Part shown: piece by piece, positions 8,907 to 16,346 of the stretch
How the letters are laid out: each line of letters opens with the position of its first letter
How positions within the stretch are numbered: the stretch's first letter is position 1
Source: an uncultured Pseudomonadota bacterium
GTDB taxonomy: Bacteria; Myxococcota_A; UBA796; SXON01
DNA length: 64,000 nucleotides
NCBI GenBank assembly: GCA_903885375.1
Contig: CAISIK010000167.1
Span: 1-64,000, forward strand
Reading direction: 5' to 3'
Position numbers and translations under genes: made by a program
Notes under the pieces: generated by a model
The model's database searches: none
What the model was told of the DNA's origin: nothing
Seen by the model: the letters and a program-made list of their open reading frames with translations, nothing else

Positions 8907-9859
8907 GCGCGCACCGGCCAGTCGATCGGCGTGGCCGGCTCGTAGCCGAGCACATCCCGAGCGCGGCGCCCATCGAGCACGCCGCTGTAGTGGAAGCGCC
9001 GGCGGTTCATCCCGTAGCTGAAGTCGTGACCTCGGAGCTGACGGCGCCAGCGGTAGAGCGGCGTCATCCACGCGCCGGGCACCGGGATGGCGGCGCGGCC
9101 CCACCGCCGGATGCACGCGGCGAGGGGCAGCGTGTCGTAGCCCGGGATGTTGAAGACGCCCTGCTCGGGGGCCCGCACCGCGGCGGCGAGCGCCGCCACG
9201 AGGTCGCTCACGCTGAGCACGTTCAACATCGGGTCGTAGCCGATGGGGCGCAGGCACACCGGGGAGGCCAGGTAGTCGAAGAGCTGCGAGCCGGTGCCGG
9301 GCGCGAGCACCTCGGCGCAGCGGAGCACGAGGATGCGGAGCGGCGAGAGCCCCATCCGCACGCACGCATGCAGGTCGGCCTCCACCCTGTCCCGGACGTA
9401 CTGCGGCGCGTTGGGCGAGAGGTTGATGGGATGGTCCTCGCCGATGAGCACCGGGAGGTCGGCCTGCACCTGGTAGACCTCGCCGTAGCTGCGGAGCACG
9501 AAGGTGCGGATCGTGGGGTGCCGCTCGCACAGGGCGAGCAGATCGCGCGTGGCATCCACGTTGGCGCGATGGGCCGCCTTGCCTTCGTCGAGCGCGCTCC
9601 CGCCCATCGAGGTGTGCACCACGACCTCCACGCCGAGGTCGCGCGCGGGGCCGAAGAGCAGCTCGCGCACGCGCCGCTCGCGCGTGAGGTCGACCGAGAG
9701 GTAGGTCAGCCGCCGTTCGTCCTGGAAGGGCAGCGCCTCCTCCATGGGGCGGGCGCCCACCGCGAGCACGTGCCCCACGGTGGGATCGGCCAGCAGCGCA
9801 CGGACGAGTCGCTCGCCGAGCGGGGCGTCGGCGCCGGTGACGAGCACGCCGCGCGTCAT
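8903..9859 (-). CDS. NAD-dependent epimerase/dehydratase family protein (extended SDR)
   Basis: This is a 318-residue extended short-chain dehydrogenase/reductase. The N-terminus shows the Rossmann dinucleotide motif TGADAPLG (about residues 8-15) followed by an acidic-strand region, and the middle region has the usual SDR strand and helix spacing. The canonical YxxxK pair is not obvious: a YVRDRVE segment stands in its place, so the catalytic chemistry may be altered. The gene overlaps the acyltransferase by 4 nt (ATGA). Epimerase-acyltransferase pairs of this kind occur in other bacteria, for example mycobacterial galE2 beside an acyltransferase gene, and suggest modification of a lipid or polyprenyl-linked substrate. 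The exact substrate cannot be read from the sequence. Confidence 0.8.
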   Translation of the reverse strand: MTRGVLVTGADAPLGERLVRALLADPTVGHVLAVGARPMEEALPFQDERRLTYLSVDLTRERRVRELLFGPARDLGVEVVVHTSMGGSALDEGKAAHRANVDATRDLLALCERHPTIRTFVLRSYGEVYQVQADLPVLIGEDHPINLSPNAPQYVRDRVEADLHACVRMGLSPLRILVLRCAEVLAPGTGSQLFDYLASPVCLRPIGYDPMLNVLSVSDLVAALAAAVRAPEQGVFNIPGYDTLPLAACIRRWGRAAIPVPGAWMTPLYRWRRQLRGHDFSYGMNRRRFHYSGVLDGRRARDVLGYEPATPIDWPVRA

Positions 9860-10701
9860 GCGAAGATGCCCTGGCGCTGGGCGATGCCGGCGTCGAGCAG
9901 GCCCTGCACCGCCGCCTTCACGCGCGCGGATGCCTCGCGGACGGCCGAGGGATCGTCGGCGTGTTCGGGTCGGTAGTCGAGGTCCGTGCGGATCGGCTGG
10001 CCGTAGTGAATGTGGTAGTGCACCGGCATCGGCAACGGCGTGAGCGTGATGGGGAGGAAGGGCAGGCCCGCCACCTGGATGGGAATGCGACCGATCTGCG
10101 GCATCTGCTCTTCCGGCCCCACGAGGCCAACGGGGATCACGGGGGCACCGTGCCGGATGGCCAGCTCCACGTGCCCCACCCGCCAGTCCTGCAACTTGTA
10201 GCGGTCGCGGAAGTGTTTCGCGATGCCGGGCACGCCTTCCGGGAAGATCATGAGGAGCTCGCCCGACTCGAGCAGGACCCGGGCGTTGCCGCGGCTGCCG
10301 CCCACCATGCCGCCGCGGGCGAAGAGCGTGCCGATGAGGGGGATCATCGGCACGAAGTGGTCGGCCACCGCGCGGGGGACCCGCACCGGCGACGAGTGGC
10401 GCAGCACATCGAGCCAGAGCATGGCGCCGTCGATCGGCAGCGCGCCGGAGTGGTTGGCCGCCAGCACCGCCGGCCCGCTGGCGGGGATGGCGTCGGCGCA
10501 GCCGTAGGAGGACACGCGGAAGTAACGGTCGTAGAGCGGCGTGAGCATCATCTCGCCGAAGGCCACCACGTCGGGATGAAGCCCGAAGGTGTCGTACCCG
10601 TGGCCCGCATCCCGGAACCGCAGCTGCTTCAACCGCTCGCGCGCCTCCGGGGCGAGCCAGGCGGCGGCGGCGAGGCGGGCGATGTCGAGCGAGAACGACA
10701 T
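9856..10701 (-). CDS. 1-acylglycerol-3-phosphate-type acyltransferase (PlsC-like)
   Basis: This 281-residue protein belongs to the PlsC/LPLAT acyltransferase superfamily, which transfers acyl groups to glycerolipids at the inner membrane. The catalytic motif appears as NHSGALPID, with six residues between His and Asp rather than four; I believe this spacing is typical of a subfamily found in actinobacteria and myxobacteria. The second conserved block is FPEGVPG, the phosphate-binding motif, preceded by GSRGNA. There is no clear transmembrane helix, only amphipathic segments. It is the first gene of a coupled operon with the epimerase and a membrane protein, and it diverges from the phosphotransferase gene across 78 bases. 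Confidence 0.82.
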   Translation of the reverse strand: MSFSLDIARLAAAAWLAPEARERLKQLRFRDAGHGYDTFGLHPDVVAFGEMMLTPLYDRYFRVSSYGCADAIPASGPAVLAANHSGALPIDGAMLWLDVLRHSSPVRVPRAVADHFVPMIPLIGTLFARGGMVGGSRGNARVLLESGELLMIFPEGVPGIAKHFRDRYKLQDWRVGHVELAIRHGAPVIPVGLVGPEEQMPQIGRIPIQVAGLPFLPITLTPLPMPVHYHIHYGQPIRTDLDYRPEHADDPSAVREASARVKAAVQGLLDAGIAQRQGIFA

Positions 10702-10779
10702 GCGGCGGGGGCTATCACGCCGCCCCCCCGAGTTCGACGCCGCAGGGGCCGCCTGCTCCCCGGCCCGCTACATGCGCGC

Positions 10780-11580
10780 ATGGACCGTGAAGCGTTGGCG
10801 CGCTCCGTGATCGAGCAGCTCGGCGAGCCGAGCGCGCGCGCGATCCACGCGCGGGATGGGCGCGAGCACCACCTCTTCCGCGTGCATTTCGCCTCGGGCG
10901 AACGGATGCTGAAGATCCCCCGCGCCGACGGGCTCGCCGACCCCTTCGACCCCGGCCGGAGCAGCGCGGAGCGGCTCCTCGGCGAGGGAGTGGCCATCTC
11001 GTTGGCCCGCGGCATCCCCGTTCCGGGCAACTACCGCGTGCACGAAACCGAGCCGGTGTGCGCCACCATGGAGGTGCTCCCCGGGCAGACCGCCGAGCAG
11101 GCGCTCGAGCGCGGGCAGCTCGACGAGGCCACCCTCGCGCGGGTCTGCCTCCAGATGGGCCGCACCCTCGCCGCGCTCCATTCCGTCCGTCGCACCGGCG
11201 ATGGCGGCCTGCTCCCCTCCCTCGACGGCGAGGGCGAGGGCCACGCCCGCCTGCTCCACCTCGACTTCCACCTCGGCAACGTGCTGGGGCGTCCCCGGAT
11301 CGGCGCGGGCTGGGAGATCACGGGTGTGGTCGACTGGACCTGCGCCCGCTGGGGCCCACCGGAGGCCGACTTCGTCGAGATGCAGATCGGCGTCTTCATT
11401 CGCAACCCCGGCGCCCGCGATGCCTTCATCGCCGGATATCGGCAGGTCTCCCTCCGCGCGGTCGATGTGGCGGAGGTGGAGCGCCGGGCCGGGCTGGAGC
11501 TGAAGAAGCGCCTCGCCATCGCGCCCGACGAGGGCGGCGAAGCCCGAGGCTACTGGCAGTCCTTCGCGGACAGGTTCTGA
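10780..11580 (+). CDS. Aminoglycoside phosphotransferase (APH)-family kinase
   Basis: This is a 266-residue protein of the APH/choline-kinase-like fold. The ATG at 10780 was chosen because the frame upstream lies over the divergent acyltransferase and reads as non-protein. Visible motifs are the catalytic loop LHLDFHLGNVL (H-x-D-x4-N) and the metal-binding GVVDW that follows about 25 residues later, with an N-lobe Lys in RMLKIPRA. Family members phosphorylate aminoglycosides, homoserine, fructosamines or other small molecules. The sequence does not single out a substrate, and a resistance role should not be assumed. The adjacent gene is convergent, so it appears monocistronic. Confidence 0.8.
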   Translation: MDREALARSVIEQLGEPSARAIHARDGREHHLFRVHFASGERMLKIPRADGLADPFDPGRSSAERLLGEGVAISLARGIPVPGNYRVHETEPVCATMEVLPGQTAEQALERGQLDEATLARVCLQMGRTLAALHSVRRTGDGGLLPSLDGEGEGHARLLHLDFHLGNVLGRPRIGAGWEITGVVDWTCARWGPPEADFVEMQIGVFIRNPGARDAFIAGYRQVSLRAVDVAEVERRAGLELKKRLAIAPDEGGEARGYWQSFADRF

Positions 11581-11596
11581 GGCCGGCTGGCCGACT

Positions 11597-12496
11597 TCAG
11601 GCCACCCGAACGCCACAAACGGTGCACTTCTTCGGATCGCCCCGGTAGGTGCTTGCCTTGGCGCGCTGGCAGCCGGCGTGGAACACCTTGCCGCAGGCGT
11701 GAACGCAGTCCGCGCGCACGGAAGGGTCGACCGGCTGGCCGCAGATGCCGCAAGGCACCACGTCGACCACCTTGGCCTGCTCCTCCACAACCTGCACGGC
11801 GCGCGGCGGGAGCGGCTCGACGGCGCCCCACCACGCCAGCCAGCCGACCAGCACGCCCACCACCCCGAGCACGAAGCCGGGGAGGGCGCTCGCGTAGACC
11901 TCCAGGAAGCTGATCTCGTTGACGATGACGGGTGTGAGCAACGCCACCGCGGTGATGGCCACCACGAGGAACATGCCCGTGGCGGCCACCCGCACCCGGT
12001 TGGCCGTGCCGCCCCAGGCGTGGCGCGCCAGCGAGGCGCACAAGAGGCCCAGCGCCAGCCCCGGCGCCGTGGTGATCACCCACCCGCGGCTGACGGTGAG
12101 CGCCACGCCCCAAAGCACGGCCCACGCCGTCACCCCGGCGAGGCTCCCGAACATCATGAACCAGCCGGCCCCCGCGTAGTCGTGGGTTTCCGGGTAGTCG
12201 GGCGTCTGCTCCATCACCCCGGAGCCGGCCGGCGGCTCGGGCAAAAGGTAGACCAGCTCGCCGTTCACGACGCCGAGCTCGTCGAGACGTTCGCCGTCCT
12301 CGAGCAGGCGCCCGCGCGCACGCAGGTAGTAGAGGCGCCGCTTGCCATCCGCCCACTGCGCCTCGAGCCCCGCATCGCGCGCGATGCGCTGCGTGAGGTC
12401 GCGGGCGGGGAGGTAGGTGGGGACCTGCAGATCGAGCGTGAAGCTCTTGAGGTCGATGACCTGCACCCGGAGCTGAACGACCGTGCCGCCTTCCAC
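11597..12496 (-). CDS. Membrane protein with N-terminal ubiquitin-like (YukD-type) domain and C-terminal RING/PHD-like zinc finger
   Basis: The gene starts with GTG only 5 bases after the gp25-like stop, so the two form an operon. Residues about 6-88 look like a beta-grasp ubiquitin-like domain of the YukD type: a beta hairpin, a helix and a final strand LVYLLPEPP. Residues about 105-240 hold several membrane helices, probably four. The C-terminal 57 residues form a cross-brace zinc motif: Cys249-x2-Cys252-x11-Cys264-x3-Cys268-x4-His273-x2-Cys276-x14-Cys291-x2-Cys294, a C4HC3 arrangement as in PHD and RING-CH fingers. Ubiquitin-like and prokaryotic RING-type domains are known in bacteria, but this combination in one chain beside a baseplate gene is striking. 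Function is unknown; membrane docking or modification of the injection apparatus is a guess. Confidence 0.75.
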   Translation of the reverse strand: MEGGTVVQLRVQVIDLKSFTLDLQVPTYLPARDLTQRIARDAGLEAQWADGKRRLYYLRARGRLLEDGERLDELGVVNGELVYLLPEPPAGSGVMEQTPDYPETHDYAGAGWFMMFGSLAGVTAWAVLWGVALTVSRGWVITTAPGLALGLLCASLARHAWGGTANRVRVAATGMFLVVAITAVALLTPVIVNEISFLEVYASALPGFVLGVVGVLVGWLAWWGAVEPLPPRAVQVVEEQAKVVDVVPCGICGQPVDPSVRADCVHACGKVFHAGCQRAKASTYRGDPKKCTVCGVRVA

Positions 12497-12501
12497 GCGC
12501 C

Positions 12502-12891
12502 CTAGCCCCCGATGGCGAGCACGAGGTTCTGGATGGCGTCGGTCGCCACGATCTTGTACTCCACCTCGACCTTGATGCTGCCGGTGGGGTCGGCGTCGGC
12601 CACTACGCGCAGCACCTGGATGCGCGACTCCCAGCGCGCGAGGGCCTCCTCCACGTGGTGCGCCACGATCGCGCTGGTGTTGCGGGTATTCGGCGCGAAC
12701 ATCAGCTCATGGATGCGACAGCCGAAGGCCGGCAGCATCTGCCGCTCCCCCGGCTTCGTGCCCAGGATGATCGTGATGTTCTGACGGATGTTCTCCTCGA
12801 ATTCCGACACGGCCACCGCGCCTGTGGCCGAGTCGAAGCCGAAGGGGAAGGCCCAGCCCCGGCCGAGGATCTCACGGGGGTTCGTACGCAT
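12502..12891 (-). CDS. gp25-like baseplate wedge protein of a contractile injection system
   Basis: This 129-residue protein matches the GPW/gp25 family, the small lysozyme-like wedge component of phage T4, type VI secretion (TssE) and extracellular contractile injection (Afp9/Pvc9-type) baseplates. The signature runs from the N-terminal segment with GWAFPFGFD, through EENIRQNI and the hallmark GTKPGERQMLPAFGCRIHELMF (cited here in parts: GTKPGERQ, PAFGCRIHEL), to the C-terminal beta-strands VEVEYKIV. Length is normal for the family. No sheath, tube, spike or ATPase gene lies beside it inside the window; the only partner is the ubiquitin-like/RING gene 5 bases downstream. The rest of the apparatus is probably left of the window or elsewhere in the genome. 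Confidence 0.88.
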   Translation of the reverse strand: MRTNPREILGRGWAFPFGFDSATGAVAVSEFEENIRQNITIILGTKPGERQMLPAFGCRIHELMFAPNTRNTSAIVAHHVEEALARWESRIQVLRVVADADPTGSIKVEVEYKIVATDAIQNLVLAIGG

Positions 12892-12936
12892 CCCCGCAGC
12901 ATAGCCCGAGCGGAATGTCCGGGAAGGTCGGCGGGC

Positions 12937-12964
12937 TTGTCAGACGTCCCGTCCATGGTAGAAC
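12937..12964 (+). promoter_or_regulatory. Candidate sigma-70-type promoter for the TRAP transporter operon
   Basis: A TTGTCA hexamer (12937-12942) is followed after 16 bases by TAGAAC (12959-12964), matching five and four of six bases of the -35 and -10 consensus. It lies in the 94-base divergent gap between the gp25-like gene and the TRAP binding-protein gene, which has a GGAG ribosome site 4 bases before its ATG. Spacing and position fit, but the signal is weak in such GC-rich DNA. Confidence 0.3.
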
Positions 12965-12985
12965 GCCCTCGCCCTCCGGAGCCCC

Positions 12986-14002
12986 ATGCGTCGCCTTCTC
13001 CTTGCCGCCGCGTCCCTTTGCGCCTGTGTCTTCCTGTTCCCCGGCGCCCACGCGGCCGACCCCATCGTGCTCAAGATCGCGACCGTCGCCCCCGAAGGCA
13101 CCCCGTGGAGCGATGGCCTCACCCAGTTCAAGACGCTGGTGGAGACCAAGAGCGGCGGCACCATCAAGGTGAAGCTGTTCCTCGGCGGCATGCTGGGCGA
13201 TGAGAACGAAACGGTCCAGCAGACCCAGCGCGGCCAGATCCAGGGCGTGGGCGGCAGCACCGGCGCCATCGCCACGCTGGTGCCCGAAGTGAACGTGCTG
13301 GAGCTCCCCTTCCTCTTCAAGACCGCGAGCGAGGCCGACAAGGTGCTCGATGGCGCGGCGCTCCCGGTGCTCGAGAAGGCCTTCCGCGCGCGCGGCCTGG
13401 TGCTCGGCTTCTGGTCGGAGAACGGCTACCGCAGCTTCGGCAGCAGCTTCGGCTTCATCAAGAGCCCGGCCGACCTGAAGGGTCGCAAGATGCGCTCGCA
13501 GGAGAACCCCGTCCACCTCGAGATGTACAAGGCCTTCGGCGCCTCGCCGGTGCCGATCCCCACCACCGAGGTCCTCACCTCGCTGCAGACCGGCGTCATC
13601 CAGGGCTACGACCAGACGCCGCTCTACGCCTCCGCGGGCCAGTGGCTGAGCGCCACGAAGTTCTACACGCTCACCAACCACATCTACCAGCCGGCCGCGA
13701 TCGTCTTCAACAAGTCCTTCTTCGATGGTCTCTCGGCCGACAACCAGAAGGTGCTCCTCGCCGCGCGGAGCGAGCTCGTGCCCAAGATGCGCCGGGAAAT
13801 CCGCGCGCTCAACCCCATCCTGCTCGAGAATTTCCCCCTCATGGGCGTGAAGCTCTACACCCCCACGGCCGCCGAGCTCGCCAGCTTCGAAGCGCCCGCG
13901 AAGACCGCTCGCGACGCCTACATGGCCAAGGCGAGCCCCGGCGAGAAGGACCTCTACAAGCTCATCACCGGCGAGCTCGGGAAGATCCGCGGCGGCAAGT
14001 AG
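12986..14002 (+). CDS. dctP: TRAP transporter solute-binding protein (DctP family)
   Basis: This 338-residue protein is the periplasmic receptor of a tripartite ATP-independent transporter, which captures a carboxylate-type substrate and delivers it to the DctQM permease. A clear signal peptide (about residues 1-23, ending AHAAD) precedes LKIATVAPEGTPW, the typical start of DctP proteins. Further family landmarks are GGMLGDENETVQQ, the central arginine segment in KGRKMRSQENP that usually clamps the substrate carboxylate, and the GVIQGYDQTPL block. Length is normal. A GGAG ribosome site sits 4 bases before the ATG. It is the first gene of the dctP-dctQ-dctM operon. The ligand cannot be predicted with confidence. 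Confidence 0.92.
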   Translation: MRRLLLAAASLCACVFLFPGAHAADPIVLKIATVAPEGTPWSDGLTQFKTLVETKSGGTIKVKLFLGGMLGDENETVQQTQRGQIQGVGGSTGAIATLVPEVNVLELPFLFKTASEADKVLDGAALPVLEKAFRARGLVLGFWSENGYRSFGSSFGFIKSPADLKGRKMRSQENPVHLEMYKAFGASPVPIPTTEVLTSLQTGVIQGYDQTPLYASAGQWLSATKFYTLTNHIYQPAAIVFNKSFFDGLSADNQKVLLAARSELVPKMRREIRALNPILLENFPLMGVKLYTPTAAELASFEAPAKTARDAYMAKASPGEKDLYKLITGELGKIRGGK

Positions 14003-14030
14003 GGTAGACTCGCGCCGCCTGGAGGCCTGG

Positions 14031-14822
14031 ATGCTCGAAAAGCTCGACCGCGTGGACGGTTGGATCTACCGAATGGAGCGGCGTGCCGTCGCCGCGATGC
14101 TCGGCGTGATGGGCTTCGTCGTGTTCCTCGACGTGGTGTACCGCGTGAGCGCCACGCGCGACTCGCCTCTGGTGCCCGATGCGCTGGAGAGCGCGCTGGG
14201 CTCGGCGGCGGTGCCCGTTTGGGGCGGCCTGGTGCTGGCGGTGCTCGGGGTGCTCGCCTTCCGCACGCGCGGCGATGCCGCTGCCGCGCCCAAGGGGCTC
14301 GCGGTGGGCGCCGCCTCGGGCGTTCTCCTGTTCGCCTACATCACGCTCCTGCCCAACGGGCTCGTGTGGAGCCAGACCCTCGCGCTCTCCCTCACCCTCT
14401 GGATGGGCATGACCGGCGCTTGCATCGCCGCCTACCAGCGCCGCCACCTTGCGCTCGACGTGGGGAGCAAGCTCTGGCCGCCCTCGGTGGCGCCGAAGGT
14501 GTCCGCGGTGGGGCACTTCGTGACCGCCGCCTTCTGCGCGCTCGTGGTGGTGCTCGGCCTGATGTCGGTTTTCGGCACGGGGAGCGGAGAGAGCCGCATT
14601 CCCGGCCATCTGGACAGCTGGCTCGACTCCGACTTTGCCGGCGGCACCATGACCGGCACGGTCATCCCCAAGTGGCTGGTGATGAGCTCGATCCCCGTCG
14701 GCATGATCATCCTCGCGCTCCGCTTCACGCTGCAGGGCGTGAAGGTGTGGACGGGTCGGGAGGCGCTCGGCGGGGATGACACCCTCCGGCAGCTCGGCCT
14801 CGAAGAGGAGGTGGAAGCATGA
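14031..14822 (+). CDS. dctQ: TRAP transporter small permease (DctQ family)
   Basis: This is the small membrane subunit of the TRAP transporter, 263 residues with several hydrophobic helices, starting 28 bases after dctP and overlapping dctM by 4 nt (ATGA). The first helix, with FLDVVYRVSA, matches the DctQ family pattern of a long helix ending in an Arg. The protein is longer than most DctQ proteins (about 160-200 residues): extra length comes from an additional hydrophobic stretch near residues 60-110 and a loop about residues 185-215 with GESRIPGHLD. The position between a receptor and a large permease gene makes the assignment secure, although sequence identity in this subunit is always low. 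Confidence 0.85.
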   Translation: MLEKLDRVDGWIYRMERRAVAAMLGVMGFVVFLDVVYRVSATRDSPLVPDALESALGSAAVPVWGGLVLAVLGVLAFRTRGDAAAAPKGLAVGAASGVLLFAYITLLPNGLVWSQTLALSLTLWMGMTGACIAAYQRRHLALDVGSKLWPPSVAPKVSAVGHFVTAAFCALVVVLGLMSVFGTGSGESRIPGHLDSWLDSDFAGGTMTGTVIPKWLVMSSIPVGMIILALRFTLQGVKVWTGREALGGDDTLRQLGLEEEVEA

Positions 14823-16321
14823 GCGGCCTCCTCCTCGCGCTCGCGATCGTCGCGCTCGCCCTCCTCGGCAGCCGGCTCTTCGTCGTGGTGGGCGTAGCCA
14901 CCGCGATGTGCTTCATGCTCTGGGTGGATGGCACCGGCTCCACGCTCGATCAGCTCGGGCGCATCGTCACCAAGATGGAGTCGCTCTCCACGAAGAACGT
15001 CTTCCTCTCCATCCCGTTCTTCATCGCGGCCGGCAGCATCATGACCAAGGGCGGGATCGCGGGCCGCCTCACGGAGCTGGCGCGTGAGCTCGTGGGCTGG
15101 CTCCCGGGCGGGCTGGCGGTGGCGAGCATCGTGGCCTGTATCGTTTTCGCCGCCATCTCCGGCTCCTCGCCGGTCACGCTGGTGGCGGTAGGCGCCGTGA
15201 TGTTCCCCGCGCTGGTGAACAACGGCTACCCGAAGAACTTCGCCATCGGCATCCTCACCTCGGCCGGCTCCTTGGGGTGCATGATCCCGCCCGCCATCGC
15301 GATGCTGGTGTACGCGATCAGCGTGCAGGGAACGGCCTCGGTCGATCCCGCCAAGCTCTTCTTCGCGGGCCTTGTGCCGGCGCTGTTCATCGCCGGCCTG
15401 CTCGCGCTCTACGCCGTGTTCGTCGGCCTGCGCATCCCGGGCTCGCGGCAGCCGTTCCACGCGGGGCGGCTCTGGGTGGCGCTGAAGGGCGCGGCCTGGG
15501 CGCTCACGTTGCCGGTCATCGTGCTCGGCGGCATCTACGGCGGCGTGTTCACGCCCACGGAGGCCGGCGCCGTCGCGTTCGCCGCGGCAGTGGTCATCTC
15601 GGTGTTCGTGCATGGCGACGTGTCGCTGGCGAAGCTGCCGGCCATCCTCGTAGAGGCCGCCACCCTCATCGGCAGCCTCATCCTCATCGTGGTGCTCGCC
15701 TTCGGCCTCAACGACTTCCTCGCCGAGATCGAGGCGCCCGAGCGGATTCGGGCGTGGGTGGAGGCAGCGAAGATGCCCACCTGGCAGTTCATGCTGTTCA
15801 CCAACCTCATCCTCATCGTGCTCGGCGCGCTGATGGACAGCATCTCCGCCACGCTGGTTTTCGCCCCCATCCTCGCGCCGGTCGCCATCAACCACTACGG
15901 CATCGACCCGCTGCACTTCGGCGTGGTGTTCGTGGTGAACATGGAGATCGGCTACCTCGCCCCCCCCGTGGCCACGAACCTCTTCGTGGCGGCGGCGCTG
16001 TTCCGTCAGCCCTTCGGAACCGTGGCCAAGGCCATCCTGCCCACGCTCGGCATCATCTGCGGCGCGCTCCTCATCCTCATCTACGTGCCCACCATCTCGC
16101 TCGGCCCGCTGGCGCTGCGCGAGGGGCGGCCGGTGTACGCGGCCTTCCCCTGGGAGGGCAAACCCGCTGCGGTGGAGGAGCCTGGGGCGGAGGAAGCACC
16201 CACGGGGGAACCCGGCAAGCCGCTCACGCTCGAGCAGATGATGAAGAAGGCCAAGGAGGGCGTGGCCGCCGAGGATGCCGCCGCCGGCACCACCGAGCCC
16301 GCCCGGGAACCCACGCCGTAA
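14819..16321 (+). CDS. dctM: TRAP transporter large permease (DctM family)
   Basis: This is the sodium-coupled transport subunit, 500 residues with about twelve membrane helices. Landmarks of the family are ISGSSPVTLVAVGAVMFPAL, the GSLGCMIPPAIAMLVYA block and the second-half repeat LGALMDSISATLVFAPILAPV. The last about 65 residues after TISLGPLAL form a charged, Pro/Glu-rich cytoplasmic tail with a LTLEQMMKKAKEG helix that is longer than in typical DctM proteins and might serve regulation or assembly. Start ATG overlaps the dctQ stop. With dctP and dctQ it completes the transporter; no two-component regulator or catabolic gene is adjacent. Confidence 0.92.
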   Translation: MSGLLLALAIVALALLGSRLFVVVGVATAMCFMLWVDGTGSTLDQLGRIVTKMESLSTKNVFLSIPFFIAAGSIMTKGGIAGRLTELARELVGWLPGGLAVASIVACIVFAAISGSSPVTLVAVGAVMFPALVNNGYPKNFAIGILTSAGSLGCMIPPAIAMLVYAISVQGTASVDPAKLFFAGLVPALFIAGLLALYAVFVGLRIPGSRQPFHAGRLWVALKGAAWALTLPVIVLGGIYGGVFTPTEAGAVAFAAAVVISVFVHGDVSLAKLPAILVEAATLIGSLILIVVLAFGLNDFLAEIEAPERIRAWVEAAKMPTWQFMLFTNLILIVLGALMDSISATLVFAPILAPVAINHYGIDPLHFGVVFVVNMEIGYLAPPVATNLFVAAALFRQPFGTVAKAILPTLGIICGALLILIYVPTISLGPLALREGRPVYAAFPWEGKPAAVEEPGAEEAPTGEPGKPLTLEQMMKKAKEGVAAEDAAAGTTEPAREPTP

Positions 16322-16346
16322 GCGAGCGCGGGGCGCTTCGTCGCCT

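Noticed and set aside
10780..11580. Antibiotic resistance interpretation of the APH-family gene
   Set aside because: The family covers many small-molecule kinases and nothing here (context, substrate loop) points to an aminoglycoside.
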